Shown piece after piece: positions 12,037-24,420 of a stretch of 64,000 bases of DNA; position 1 is the first letter of the stretch; every line of letters starts with the position of its first letter. The position numbers and the translations under genes were made by a program. Source of the stretch: Carettochelys insculpta (lineage: Eukaryota; Chordata; Testudines; Carettochelyidae). The stretch spans positions 220,575,501 through 220,639,500 of the forward strand of contig NC_134137.1 in the NCBI RefSeq assembly GCF_033958435.1, given 5' to 3'. The notes beneath the pieces are model-generated. The model was not told the origin of the DNA, did no database searches, and worked only from the letters and a program-made list of their open reading frames with translations.

Positions 12037-12347
12037 GGCCGTGTCTACACTTATGAAAAACTTCAAAATGGCCATGCTGATGGACAAATCGAAGAATATT
12101 AATGAGGCTTTTCAAAAGGACCCTGCAAATGTCCAGCTGATAGGAATAAGAGGATTTTGATATTTGCAGGGTCCTTTCGAAAAGGACCCCCGTGTAGACA
12201 AGCCATGCACAAAGTGCAGTTTCAAAGTGCTGCGGCCATCGGCATGCTAATGAGGTGCTGAATATTCACTTCAGTGCCTCATTACTATTCTTCGATTTGG
12301 CCATTAGCATGGCCATTTTGAAGTTCTTTGTAAATGTAGACGTAGCC
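12037..12347. mobile_element. MITE of the 'ACTTCAAAATGGC' family, copy 2
   Basis: 311 bp. Left end GGCCGTGTCTACACTTATG; reverse complement of right end GGCTACGTCTACATTTACA. Both continue into CTTCAAAATGGCCATGC. The 3-bp sequence AAT occurs at 12034-12036 and 12348-12350, a target duplication of Harbinger length. Non-coding. Confidence 0.8.
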
Positions 12348-13807
12348 AATGAGAGCTTCAAAACAGACAGTTGGATCAGTATTTTAAACTGATAAATGTT
12401 CAGTGTCAAGGGCCCACAAACTGTTTGAGACAACCTAACAATGAAGACTTTTCTAGCTTTGAAACAAAATTTAAAAAACAAACAAAAATAACTAGGTTTA
12501 AACTTGCTAATGTTAAGGAAGGCATTAATAATGTCCGGAAATGAGAAGATAGTGGATCCACTGTTGATAGTTTGTTTTTTTTCCTGACTGAGGAGAAGAA
12601 TTAATCTAATTAATATATAAGACCCAAAAGCTCCTCTAACACATCTCTGCTCCATTCCGCTACCTGGTGAGTGAAATGGTTTTGTAACTCAGCCAGGAAT
12701 TATGTGGTTTTCTTCCATTGTAGTGAACTAGTGCAGTGGGAATGTGATCAGTCTTATCTGGGAAGAATTTTCAATTAAAATTTATTCCTTTGATGTCTGT
12801 GTAGCGTCTAACACAATGGATCACTGGACACTAATGAAGTAGAGAGAAATAATGTCTTAAGAGTTCAGCTTACCTATCTGAGACTTCTGCAAAGTCAGAT
12901 TGAAGTCTTGAAAGAGATGGGCTTAGCTTAAAGGACGGTGTCGTAAGATCCTGTCTCAAACTAAGGCCTTAGGTCCACACTTTTCGAGGAAGCCTATGAA
13001 AGTTTCGTACTCATCCATCTTTGAATTTCAATGAGGTATGCACCCCACTTCCTTAGTGTCCAGGAAAATCCCAAACTTAAATAATATGAGGACGAAGGGT
13101 TAAAGAAATCATTATCTCAAAAAACACCATTGCATTTGAGAGTAATTTGTTTGCTGTGAGGGGTAAACTGTGAAGAGATGAGTAATTTGACTGAGGCGAG
13201 CCAGGGAGAAGCAGCTCTCCATGTGTTTTGGGCAGGGTGCGAGAGACATTCACGGGGGTGCTATACTGGTTCTATATAGAGGCAGAACGCTTCAGCCTCT
13301 GACATTGCCAGTCCAGCACCTCTTTCAATCACTGCTAACACACAAAGTGCTGCTGATGGTAAATGCCCTGATAAGCACGGAAGCGTTTTGCTCTTTTAAT
13401 GTCAATGAACTTTTTTTTAAAAAAAAAAAAAATCTGTCTTTATTGCTTTTAGAAGCCCAGCAGCACTGAGCAAGGTCATGAGAACAGGGAAATGAAACCA
13501 GCTAGAAACAAGTGAAACTGCCCTGTTGTATTGACAGTCCAATGTGAATGAGGACCAGAAAAAGACAGTGTACAAGTAAGTAAGGCTCTTCTTAATTGTG
13601 TAAAGCAATAATATCATGCATAAGGATTGTTTTAAATATGTACCTTGTGAGCCTGGCTTTGCTCTCATACTGGTTTTGCCACAGTGTAAACAGAATTGAC
13701 TTAGTGGGGTTTCTCCTGAGTTACACCAGTGTGAAAGAGAGTCCAGTGTTTTTGTTTTGACATATTGCTTGTCTGTCCCTTCTTGGTTTCCTTGTTTTCT
13801 TTTTGGT
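12348..13807. other. Unannotated stretch
   Basis: No gene or clear repeat. A 12-A tract lies near 13420-13432. 13680-13740 has a diverged 'ttgactta...gagttacacc' motif of an old sauropsid fold-back repeat. Confidence 0.4.
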
Positions 13808-13985
13808 GTAGCTGGAATTGACCTATCTAAGGTCGATTTATCAGACCTCACTTACTCTTTCTCACGAGAATGAGGAATACCAGGGTCAACTGTCAAGCCC
13901 TGATGACTCAATTCAGTGTATCCCCACTAGGCATGCTAAATTGAACCCAGCAAGTCGACCCGGACGTACCCTCAGTGCTGACCAC
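13808..13985. mobile_element. MITE fragment, GTAGCTGGAATTGA type
   Basis: Begins GTAGCTGGAATTGACCTATC and ends near CGACCCGGACGTACCC. Shares GGGTCAACTGT, GAGCCCTGAT-like and GCATGCTAAATTGAACCC-like text with the element at 52901-53192, so both belong to one family. Confidence 0.5.
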
Positions 13986-15688
13986 GTGAGACCCAGGCCA
14001 GCCACACACTTCACGTACGTCCCATTGACTTCATTGGGATTGCCAGCATGTACCAAGAGAATTGCTAAATCAGAAGCTACAGGAGAGAAAGCCAATCTGA
14101 TTCCGACCTTGTTCAGAGCAGTTTTAACTCCATTGACTTGAAAGGAGTTGCTCTGATTTACAGATGTCTATATAACCAGCCACAGTCAGAACCAAACCTA
14201 GGACCTCCAGAGCTTAGTGAGTGAGTTTCTACAGCTTGAGCTAAAAGCTGGCAAGCTCTTGGCTAAGGCTGCAGAGGAGACTCATTCTTTCTCTCTCTCT
14301 GTAAGTGGTCTACGTGGCACTACCTGGGACAATGAACCACACCTTGTAGGGGTGTGGTTACATATATATGAAACTGGACTGAGGTCAATAGTCATCTCTC
14401 ACTTTAAACTCTGGGCGGAAAAGTAATCCCCCGCTTGCCTGGGTAACAGCAATTAAGTTAATAGCAGATATTTGCACACACGCACCCAGTTTATTGCAGT
14501 GAAAAGTTTGCACAGTTGTACAAATTCCTACCTTTAACTTGACAAAATGAGATTAACATGGCTCTTCCAGTTAAGCTCCTTGTGTACGCTGCATATCTGA
14601 AGTCAACAAGGGTGAAAAGAATTGGTTCAGTAGCACCTCTCTCACCGGCTATGAACAATTGGCTCCGTAGCTTGATGTGAGTTCCATGGCTCTCAATCCA
14701 CTTCACAGCAAATATTTGGCCGTCTCATTGCTTGTGGGCACTTGTGGGTGGGCCTCCCAGAAAGGACCGCAAACTGAGTGGGCTGTAGAAACTGTGGTGC
14801 TTTTTCAATACGAGAGGAAGCCCCTGTAGCACATGTACGTGGGAAAGCTTCAGTGGCTGCGGCCCATGCCGTGCACTTACTCTGTGCTGAAACAGAGGAC
14901 TTAAGTGGGATACAGAAGTCTCTTTTTTATGTAAGTCCTCAGCTGTCGCCAGCCATGCTAGCTGAAGTTACAGACTCTAGAGATGGACGAGAGCAGTTGG
15001 ATCTTGTGGGCCTAGGACATATCTTCCTCTGGGTTCAGAGGGTTAGCAGAGGATCACCCTTCATGCAGCACAGATCAAGCATCTGCTGAAGATAATTTAT
15101 CTTGGCTCCATCTTCACCCCTTTTGTACAGCACAGTGTTAATGCAGCAAAAAGAAATATTGACAATGAAGCTTTAAAGCTTTTGGTCCAGAAAAGGGCCC
15201 ATGGTTCTGTTTCCTGCCTCTGCCATGTGGTCAGATGTTAAGCCGCATTTCTTGGGTCCAATCTCCATCAGCCTGTCCAGACATCAGCTTCTGGTAGTGA
15301 CTGACACACCTGGGGCGTGATTATTATATATTGAGAAACAGATGTAAGTGACACATCAGAGGGGTGACAGTACAGGAAAGCCCACTAATACAAGGATGTG
15401 AGATAGTGCAATATATGTCTACTTATATTGGTACGTATATATCGTACTCTTTCCTACACTCCTGCATCCTCGTGTCTGTTGTTTTTCCTGCTATCTGCTC
15501 TCTGTCTCATGGCCCTTGGCTTGTAAGCTGCACCTGCTCACAATGCACACCTCACAGCAGCACTGATGTGGCTTTTCAGTCTAGTGTTCACCCTTCTTTT
15601 TTTTAAATTAGCTAGAGTGATGATAATACTGTGAGCAGTGATTAGCATCTCTTCTGGGTTAAACTGTAGCTTCCCTCTGACTAACTAA
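13986..15688. other. Unannotated stretch
   Basis: Contains old palindromic sauropsid repeat text around 14020-14165 (CCCATTGACTTCATTGGGAT). No gene. Confidence 0.4.
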
Positions 15689-16869
15689 GGCTGTATCTAC
15701 ACTATAAGGTAACATCAAGTTTGAAGGAGTTAGCTCGATATTAAAATATCACTGTCTTCACAGCTAATACTATTAGCTTGAGTTATTGAGCCATAATACC
15801 GATAACAAAATATCGATATTACGGCACAGGTATAGCGTCAATTTTGAATTTAAAATCTCAAATCAAAGCTAGCGTGGAAGAGCCATTTCCTTAATTGGAA
15901 TTTGTTAGCCTCCAGAAGTGTCCCATATGTATCCCACAGAGTTGCACAGTGACCCTACAAGTGTGGCCGCTTTGCTGTACGCTGCTCTCCATCCAGGTGT
16001 GCAAGAAGAAGGTCACAGTAAGCCTGCAAAGTTTTGATTGAATTGGAATTTGAATTCGAATTCGAACTGGCATTCAGCAGCACCTAGCCCTGCGAATATA
16101 AAGGGCACCCTTTATGAAAAAATCCCTTCGACCATCACATCACACCGCATCAGTAGCCATCGCACCGCATCATTAGCAATTGCATCGTTAGCCATCTCAT
16201 GCAATCATGAGCACTCATGTCAGTGACCTGCCCAGTACTTCTCAGGCTTGCAAGAGAGCCCCAGCTTGGACCCACCTGGAGAGTGTGGATCTTCTTTCCA
16301 TGTGGGGAGACCAATCAGTGGCAAAGGGACTTCAGGTGGCCAAGAGAAATGGGGCAATCTATGATCATATGTCATGCAAGATGACCACCTGAGGTTACTC
16401 CTGGGATTCAATGCCATGCTGGGTGAAGGCGAAAGAATTCTGGCAGGCTTATCAAAAAGTCCAGGAAGCCAACCAGTGGTCAGGGACAGCTCCATGTACA
16501 TGCCACCATTATGAACAGCTGCACATGCTTATGGGGAGTGACCCTACCACGGAGCTCGGTCAGAATTATGACACTTCTGGAGGTCCTGGTATGGAGTTCG
16601 GGGTGAGCCCGGAGGAGCTGGGTGGCCCAGGGATTCAAACATGAAACACCCACAACCAACCAGGGCTAAGGCACTGTGGGATAGGTACCCACAATGCACT
16701 GCTCATGATGTCAAGCTTGCACAGGGCAGTGGGGATGTAGAGACTCGACATGGAAAAAAGGTGGGTAGAATTTCAAGAATATTTAGGGACACAGTTTGAA
16801 TTCATAATATCAAGGTTAAATAATCGAATTTATTAAAAATTGAATTTATCATATAGTGTAGATGCAGCC
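15689..16869 (+). mobile_element. Harbinger-like element carrying only a Myb-like gene
   Basis: 1181 bp. The ends are inverted repeats matching at 17 of 18 positions: left GGCTGTATCTACACTATA, right (reverse complement) GGCTGCATCTACACTATA. The terminal core GGCT(A/G)xxTCTACAC is the same as in the large Harbinger element at 31575-36389. The only recognisable content is a decayed Myb/SANT-like reading frame (16207-16644); no nuclease gene is present. No clean target duplication was found (flanks TAA and CAC), so the element is old or one end is altered. Confidence 0.65.
16207..16644 (+). pseudogene. Myb/SANT-like DNA-binding protein of a Harbinger element, with stop
   Basis: One frame of 145 codons begins MSTHVSDLPSTSQACKRAPA and is interrupted by a TGA at 16390-16392, after which the same frame goes on to 16644. 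Seen: a basic start, then APAWTHLESVDLLSMWGD, which fits helix 1 of a trihelix Myb/SANT domain (tryptophans spaced as W...L...WGD), and after the stop WVKAKEFWQAYQKVQEAN and CHHYEQLHMLMG, which fit the third helix and the following C-x(n)-FYxEL segment. Known: Harbinger transposons encode such a protein to bind the element ends and bring in the nuclease; turtle genomes contain many relatives annotated as Myb/SANT-like. The stop and several odd residues mean it is no longer functional as written. The ATG at 16207 is the first in frame with the domain. Confidence 0.7.
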
Positions 16870-19800
16870 CACACACCTGGTTGCTTGCAGGTGGGATTTT
16901 CCTTGTATTGGTTAAATAATACTCATGGGAGAGTTGTCAGGATTGGGTGGAGGTGAAGGGAATAAATTATCTGAGATTTTAAAAAACACAAAAACCTGAT
17001 CTACTGATTTAAGGCCTGCAAAGCTCCACAGAAGAGATTTGTTGTTGTTGGATAAAGATATGGGAAATGAACAGCTTAGAGGGGAACCTAGTAGGGATGG
17101 CTGAGAGCTCTGGGACTTGGTAATGGGATATAAATTGTCTCAACTTAAAATTACTGCTTCAGATTCTTGCTGAGCTCCCTAAAGGCCCATGCAGGCAGGC
17201 TCAGATTTTAATGCACATGCTGTCAAATTGGACATTGCAAATGAGATTCAAGAGGGTGATGTCCTCCCTTTGTTCTGTAGCTAGGGGGGAAGGAGGTCCC
17301 ACAACATTATCCTGTTGTAACAGAGGGTCATGCTATGAGAAAGGTTGGCAAGCGCTATCCTAAGGTGCACACAAACATCATGGACCTAATTCTTCTTTCC
17401 CTTATGCTGGTGAAAATCAGGAGTAACTCCACTGGAGACTGCAACTACACCCATGTCGGGATGAGAATAAGGCCCCTCCGTGAGTACTGGTCTTGCTCGT
17501 TGTGTTAATTCCCTGAGCTCATTTTCTAGACCGTATGGAACCAGTCACCACATGAAGAAATGTCTGAAAAGGGTCCACTTTCACCCTTCGCTTGAAAATA
17601 ATGTCATGCCCCCCCGACCCTTCATAACATTCCCTTCTTGTGAATGCGGGGAGGAGGGGAGCAGGTCCAGAGACCGAATTGGAGGGTTTGTGAAGTAACT
17701 GAACATTCCTTGTGTCAATTTCTTCTTTCTTTGCCATTCACAGGTTTTTCAGTCTCGCGGATATCCACAATATAATATACTTATTGCTTCAGTTTCATTT
17801 GCCATTGTTGCCTCTCTTTTATCTAACAAAGAAAGCAAAAAGCAAACAAAAAGGTCAACCTTTTTGGAAAGTCAGTGAGTACAAGCAAAATGCAAAGCTT
17901 AAGTCTTAAGAAGAAAATTGTTCCCTTGAGCAGTAAAGCACTTAGAGTTTGACTCTGTTGCGCAAGAAAGAAACTTTCCAGGCTGGTTGGCACCTGTACT
18001 GCTAGCAATGACATAGTTGTTGATTAATTCATCCCGCGCTACTTATCTCTTTCATTAATCAGAGTAGTTCTTTTCACTACTCTGTCCCTGGGTAACTTCC
18101 CTTTAGTTTCTTTAAAGCTGTTTCAGAATAGACTGTTTTACATACCAGGTTACTACCATTTCTTCTGGTCAGGCACTGGAAATTTCCAGGGTGTGGCCTC
18201 TTGTATTTCGTAAGAGTACGAGACTTATGTTTTGTTGGTTTAAATCAGAGGATGGTTCATAGTTCAGACCCAGGGCTTTCTGTTCACTCCATCATGGGCG
18301 GTGGATGACAGAGGCAAGGGAAGGCACTGCCTTCCCAAAAAGACATGGGTGGCCCCACCCACAGCAAACTACGAAGGCTGGGGCACTGACTGCAGTGCAG
18401 CGGCCTCCCAACCAGTGCTCCAGCCCCCTGGGAAGGCTGGGACTGCAGGGCAGATGTCTGACTGTTCACCAACCAGGGCCAGAGATGCAGCTACACAGCT
18501 GTCCAGCTGCCCCTGGGGCTGGGGCCGTGCAGCTGTGCATCTCCTCCCAGGGATGGAGCCAGGGCTGCACAGCTGCCTGGCTGCTCCCGGGGCTGGGGCA
18601 GCGGCAAGTGAGGGCCGCCCCACTCTGGGAGCTGGTGGAGGGGGGAAGGGTTGGGGCTGTGCAGCACTGGTGTTGGTGGGGTCTGAGAGCCTTGGGTGGG
18701 ACGGTGCAGGACTGGGGTGCAGTGGCCACAGAAGGGGCGGGGCCAGGGCTTGGGCTTGCTTCCCCAAGCTTGGCCTTCACCCACCGCCCTTGCACCCCAT
18801 GATAGTAACTAGGACACACAGAGCCAGATCCTCATGTGGTGTAACACCACTGACTTCAAGAGAGCTCTGCTCTTTTACACCAGCGAGGTCCACAGCACGT
18901 AAAGGGCTCTCCAGTGGGACCACATTGTCGGGGTGTTGAGACCCGTGTTCTCGTGCAGGAATCGGTAGTTGAATCACATGCGAGCAAGGGTGCTGAGAGC
19001 ATGTGTAGTACAGGTTTGCGGTTTTGCCTTTCTTTAATGCATAAGAAAATTTTCAGCCAGCCAGCACTGAAATGTAGAGTCCTCTCTCTTTGTGCTGCCT
19101 TCTAGAGCACTGACAGCAACAGACCTTAGTAGTAACATGAAGGGACAGCTCAGAAGCAAAATAATAGTTGTCTTTGCTGACCTGTTCAGTCCCTTTGCTG
19201 ACCTGTTCAGTCCCTGGCACATTTGCTCAAATTGTTGGACTGAAAGCACAGAAACCTGGACAGAAACCACTGATTCACTTCACACAGGATTGTGAACTCA
19301 TGTGAGTAACAACTTTTGGTCACTATCTACAAAAATCATCTCTTGATTGGTGCTAATGAAGTAGAGGTCCTAATTTACACACCTTTGCAAAGGACTGGCT
19401 GGCTCTTAGACCTTCTCTCCCTTTGTGCTCATGCAAAACAGCTACTGTCTGCTCCAAAGGGACAATGCATTCGAGGAAGAGACAAGTTTAGACTGGCCAG
19501 GATGGAGAGCAAAGCATTCTACACTGGGTCTGGGATCGAGGCTTAATGAGAGTATGTTAGAACCCAAACATAAAATGCATCTTTCTTTGTGGGTAACACT
19601 TTCATCAAAATGTCCACTAACAGATCTACCAAGACACTGAGTTTTACTCCATTGAAATAAAGGAATTACACTAGTTGGGAAGCTAGAGAAATGCAGTGGG
19701 TCAGCAGAGCACATGTAGACATCTTTCTAACCCAGAAGATGGAGAAGAAGTGTCATTGTTCTGGACACATTTGTTACATCAACATTTGGTCTAGCACTTA

Positions 19801-20084
19801 GATAACAAGGTGGCTCCTAACCACACCCCAGTTAGATAGAACTGTATGAACTTATCAATATTGTTCCTGACTTTTAAACAAACACACCAAAAATATAAAT
19901 AAAGCCTTTTTTGTTGGTTGAAACTTCTCTGGTTGCAGCTGTGTTGCAAATGAAATACTGAGCAAGTCCTTTCTTTCCACAGCCTTCATTGTTGTTCTTT
20001 CTACATAACCCTAAATCTTCTATAGTGTGGTATGTAGGCGCATATCTTGTGTTCTTTACACTACAGCAGAACTAAGAATCTCCA
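16870..20084. other. Unannotated stretch with minor repeats
   Basis: 17395-17475 and 18820-18900 carry an old palindromic repeat (CACTGACTTC... and TTACACCAGCG in the second). 18300-18800 is GC-rich and open in several frames without any domain. 19172-19213 is a 21-bp unit (CTTTGCTGACCTGTTCAGTC plus C) repeated twice in tandem. No gene. Confidence 0.4.
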
Positions 20085-20475
20085 GATGAAACTAATAGAC
20101 AGCAGGTTTAAAACTAACAAAAGGAAATATTTTTTCATACAACACCAAAAAGGAATTTTTTTTTCATTCAACACACAGTCAACCTGTGGAACTCTTACCA
20201 GAGGATGCTGTGAAGTCTGAAAACTACAATGGGGTTCAAAGAAGAACTAGATACCTTCATGAAGGAAAGGTCCATCAATGACTATTTGCCAGGATGGGCT
20301 AGGATGATGTGCCTGGCCTCCATCTGCCAGAAGCTGAGAATGGATGACAGGGGATGGATCACTTGATGATTACCAGTTCTGTTCATTGTCCTCTGGGGCA
20401 CCTGGGATAGGACAGTGGGCTAGGTCAACCTTTGGTCTGAGCCACTCTGGCCATTCTTGTTTCATGCTATTTATA
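20085..20475 (+). mobile_element. CR1 LINE 3' end
   Basis: The text follows the 3' untranslated end of sauropsid CR1 elements: AACCTGTGGAACTC, GTTCAAAGAAGAACTAGATA, CATCAATGACTATTTGCCAG, GATGGATCACTTGATGATTA and CAACCTTTGGTCTGAGCCAC. It is 5' truncated, as most CR1 copies are, and has no coding part. Confidence 0.85.
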
Positions 20476-20848
20476 CTGGCTGACTAACGGAGCAGAAGGG
20501 CAAGGATGTTTCTTCCTGTGTGTTAAAAAATGGCTGGATCCAAGTGACTGCTGGAACAGGAAGTGATTTTATCAGCATGAGTTCTCACCCTGTGCACAGT
20601 GAATTGACAGTTCTTCATGGCCACTATTAACACACACCCCAGGCACAGCAAAGCATCAGAAAGTCTTAACTTCCAGCAGCAAATTCATTGGGCATGTCGC
20701 CTACACAGTTCTTTGTGCAAATTTGCATGGTACGTGTAATTCATGTGTGTGTGTCATTCCTTTTTATGTAGAAAGGCAAACGCAACTTGCTTTGAAAAAG
20801 AAACTCAGGGAGTTAAAAATTCTTAGAGATGCTCTCAGTAATCTGAAA

Positions 20849-21107
20849 AGTAGCCGTGTTAGTCTGTAGCTTCGAGAACAAGAAGAAGTCTTGTGGCAAA
20901 CAGAATGACGTCATACCAAAAGGACTGAAGGTGAAAAACCCACTGAAATCCACATACTACACAGATTACAGTGAGAGATTTTGCCACATACACTCTAAGA
21001 AACTGAGTAACCACCTAATCAGCATCCTGTACAGCAAACAGGGCAACATCAGAAGAGAGCATCTGTTAGTCTATAAAGTGCCACAAGACTCCTTGTTGTT
21101 CTCAGTA
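20849..21107 (+). mobile_element. Composite Penelope-like insertion with inverted tails
   Basis: The left part (20849-20898) is a PLE tail pointing to - (GTAGCCGTGTTAGTCTGTAG). The right part (21061-21107) is a tail pointing to + (CTGTTAGTCTATAAAGTGCC). Between them lies coding-type PLE sequence in the + frame of the 20856-21173 open frame, with TYYTDYSERF-like text and SNHLISILYSKQGNIRR. I assign this middle part to the PLE N-terminal region, upstream of the reverse transcriptase core, with moderate confidence. The arrangement is tail(-), body(+), tail(+). Confidence 0.55.
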
Positions 21108-22095
21108 ACCTGTCATTTTAACAGATTGGATCCCACTTGTCAAGTCACCTTTGGTTTAGATCAGTATTACTAAGAAGACAGAGAATGAAGCTGGGGAAGA
21201 TATATTCATGTTACCTTTAAAACGGCCCTTGAAGGAGAATAGCCTTGTGTCTTGGAGTGATCACAAATAACCCCTTAATTGGCAGAAGACCATTAAGCAG
21301 GAGTCTCGTGAGAGGCTCAGATACATGAGAGCAAACTGGAAACACAAAGACTGCAGCCCTAGAGTGACTCTTTCATTAAATACTGCATACAATGGGTATT
21401 GTGCCAGGCCCCAACGTGGCAAATGTCCAGACTGCTGCACCTGAGCAAACGTTATTGTTCCTATCCAAGAACAGTGTGTGACACTCTGGCCTGCTTGGTA
21501 GTGTAGGGTCATACATTACTGCTTTAAAGTGACCAACAAGGGTAACTGGGAGGCATCTCCTGAGAAGAGCAGGTGACTGACACAGTGATATGTACTGACA
21601 TCAGAAGCTGGGAGATGCAGACTGACAAGAGACGAATGAAGAACAAATCCACATTCTGAAAGGACATGAGTATTTGGTTCTCCCACTTTCTTCTTCTCAA
21701 ATATTTGGGGCTTACCTATGTGAGGCTGGGTAGGAGACCTAAGGATGGTTTATGCCATTTACCTTTTGGGTTTTTTTTCTCTCTATTTCTGAATAAACCT
21801 TTTTCTTCATGTTGGATGTTTGCTTAGTCCTGGACTGCTTTGGGGAAAATTCACTGCAATTTATTGCTAAAGCTGTGGAGACAGAAGTTCTGACTTCTGG
21901 TGAGAGCAAGAACATCTGCTTTTTGCCATTTCTTCAAAGGTGTGGATCAAAAAACTGACATACCCATACTGAGCTGCCTACACTCTGGGGCACTCCGTGA
22001 AGTTCAGTGCAGGTAGCCTGAGGTCTTCTTGTTCCAGAAAGACCAGAAGGGACAATGGAGCCTGCTCGGCCTTTCCTTCCACTCCCCAAAGAGAG
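21108..22095. other. Unannotated stretch
   Basis: Nothing recognised on either strand. Confidence 0.4.
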
Positions 22096-22642
22096 AGGGA
22101 GACCATCCATCCCATTTTAATGGGACAGTCACTTATTTCAGCTGCCTCACAGGCATCCCAATTTGTTTATGTAAATGGGCCAATTGTCCTGTGTTTTGTG
22201 GGTCTCCTTTTCCCCAGCACCAAGTCTCTCAGGGCAGCAGCCCCTCCACAGGGCAGGTGCTTTGTTCCCCAGCATCTTGCACCTCTGAGAGACAGCTCCT
22301 GCTGAAGGGAAGCTCCTCCACAGGGCAGCTTCTTTGTTCCCCAGCGCAGCAGCCACTGCAGCCAGGAACCCCTTCCATGGGGTGGCTGCCACATTCCCTC
22401 GCCCCTGCTGCTGGCAGGCTGCAGAGCCCCTATGCTTGGCACGCACCCCTCCCCATCCAGGAGATTACAGAACCCCCAAACTCTGCTCCCCCTAATTGGG
22501 AAGCTGAGTTGTGCCGATCCCTGGTGCCTCACCATGGGGCAGTAGCTCCCCGTCACTGAGGCACCTTGATATGGGACTGCAGCTCCCCCAACCCCCACAG
22601 GTCGGTGTCCCATATTTGACGTAGGACATTGTGGTCACTCTA
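22096..22642 (-). mobile_element. Inverted-repeat dispersed element, copy 2
   Basis: Reverse-orientation copy of the family at 917-1407. Left end AGGGAGACCATCCATCCC; reverse complement of right TAGAGTGACCACAATGTCC. The inner GC-rich text (GGGCAGCTTCTTTGTTCCCC) is the reverse complement of the first copy's interior. Several long open frames here are chance products of the GC-rich body. Confidence 0.55.
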
Positions 22643-23120
22643 CAAAGAGAGCTCTTGGTATGGATTGCTTCTGGACTACTGTCAACTACCTGTTCGCTCT
22701 CCTCCAGAGAGATCCTTTGTCTTAAGGAACCGAGGAGGATAATATTCCATGGCATCTGCCCATTCAATTTCACACTCATCCAAGTTTCTAGCAATGCTTC
22801 CAAGTGACGACGTAAGGCTGCTGCTTTTAGAATCACGAGAACACTGGCAGCCACGCCAAGTCTATTTCATTCTTCCTGTGAACAGGGGCAAGCGTGCAGC
22901 CAGAACTCCACGCTCAGCTTTCCAACTTCTAACGAACTGAACTGTGAAATAAGGAGACTCTGATGACTGGGGAGCTTGTTCACTAAGGGCATCACCAGGC
23001 AAGAGGGGGAACACTGAGCAACTGAGAACGGAGAAGGCTTTTTATTCCAGGTTGTTTAAAAGTCCCCATATTAACACCTAGGTAATTTTAGTCACCAGTT
23101 AACAATTGGCCTACGCGCAG

Positions 23121-23195
23121 AGTGCAGAAGCTGAACGATTAAGGCACTTGACCACAGTCCCGAAGATTGTGGGTTTGAGTGTTTCTCAGTTTCAT
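23121..23195 (+). ncRNA. tRNA-like relic (tRNA-Leu/Ser-like)
   Basis: AAGCTGAACGATTAAGGCAC resembles the A-box side of a long-variable-arm tRNA, and TGTGGGTTTGAGTG resembles the T-loop / B box (GGGTTCGAATC in functional tRNAs). No complete cloverleaf and no matching acceptor stem is evident. It could be a tRNA pseudogene or a SINE head. Confidence 0.25.
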
Positions 23196-24259
23196 GCTGA
23201 AAGGCCACATCCAGTTCACCTGGCAGCAAAATGGAGCATCTGATCCACCAGGTCAGAGCTCCTGAAGGCAGGTGGACAAGCTTCTAGCCACCTCACTGCT
23301 CATGTATGCCTTCAGCCTGCTGAGTCCTAGGCTTCAGGGAAGTTTAGCTTTCCATAGACATCTTTGGTAAAATTTCACTGCCCTGTCCCCTGCCCTTTCA
23401 GTTAAGGTAAACTCCTAATATTATTATTTGTATTAAGGTCATGCCCAGAGGCCAAACAAAAACCAGGAATCCTTTGTGTTAAGCACTGTACACACACAAA
23501 ATGGTAGACAAGAGTTAACACATCTATTTGCTCTCCTAGCAAAGCCAGTGAAGGCTAGAGCGCATAGTTCTGATACCCACAAGACAAAAGGCAAAGAACA
23601 AACCCTTGAGAGAGGTTGGAAAGGGGGAGAATGTCATGTATAAGGAGGATATGAAAGTTTCTAAGCACCCGACATTTTCAAAAGTCCTTTCCAGGTCCCC
23701 TTTAAGAAATGGGTCACTCGCACAATTCAAATGGCTACCGCCTGGGTCTTGCATAGAAATGGAAGTATGCTGGTTGCTGTCCCGCAGTTATTAAAATTAT
23801 AACTTAATTTCTTTTGATTTGTTTCACTTGTTTAAGACTTGGAATTTGTGGTCGTTACTGGACTATTAACTAGCAACACTGATTCCTTGGTACTGAGGGT
23901 GGCTGGAATGCTGTGTAACCGCAGATCCTTTTGACCTCCGTTGTGGTTGGGTGCATGCAATTCTTTGGAAAATCTGGCCCTATCTAATTCTGTTCCAGTG
24001 GGCATGTGGTGTTAGCAGAGCAGTCTAATACTACAATAATATATCACTGATCTGCTCGATGGGCTGGCTTCTGACCTGTAAGGGAGTTAATCAGACCCCT
24101 CGGCCCAGCTTTTGCCAGCCAAGATGGCTTGACTGCCATTCAGACGGCCAATGGTGGAAATTAATTCTAATATTAAGCATGCTGTGCAAGAGACTGACTA
24201 AGCTAAGGGAATGGATATTTGGGAGGCATGTGTGTATGTTTTAAATACTATAAGAGTGC

Positions 24260-24420
24260 CAAACATTCACAGCCACAGTTAAAAATTAATGCAAACAAAA
24301 TAACGTATTTCGGTATAATTAAGCTAATTATGATGGGAAGCTGGTTTTAACGGAACATCTATTAATTTTCTCGGATTGAATTAAGTAGTTGCAAACCTCA
24401 GGGGCTCTCTTTTTTCTTTT
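24260..24420. promoter_or_regulatory. Candidate non-coding regulatory element with homeodomain motifs
   Basis: AT-rich segment with ATAATTA-AGC-TAATTAT at 24315-24331, a perfect inverted pair of TAATTA cores three bases apart, plus ATGCAAAC (octamer-like, POU class) at 24289-24296 and TATTAATTTT near 24360. The motifs fit a homeodomain/POU-bound element in a region with few transposons. Motifs of this length occur by chance in AT-rich DNA, so this is a suggestion only. Confidence 0.25.

Noticed and set aside
16040..16205. Imperfect tandem words (GAATTCGAA, CATCATTAGC) considered as a satellite
   Set aside because: Only a few irregular units inside the Myb-only element; no array.
18301..18939. 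Long overlapping open frames (up to 212 codons) on both strands
   Set aside because: GC-rich low-complexity DNA is open in five frames at once, without a domain, consistent codon pattern or splice context.
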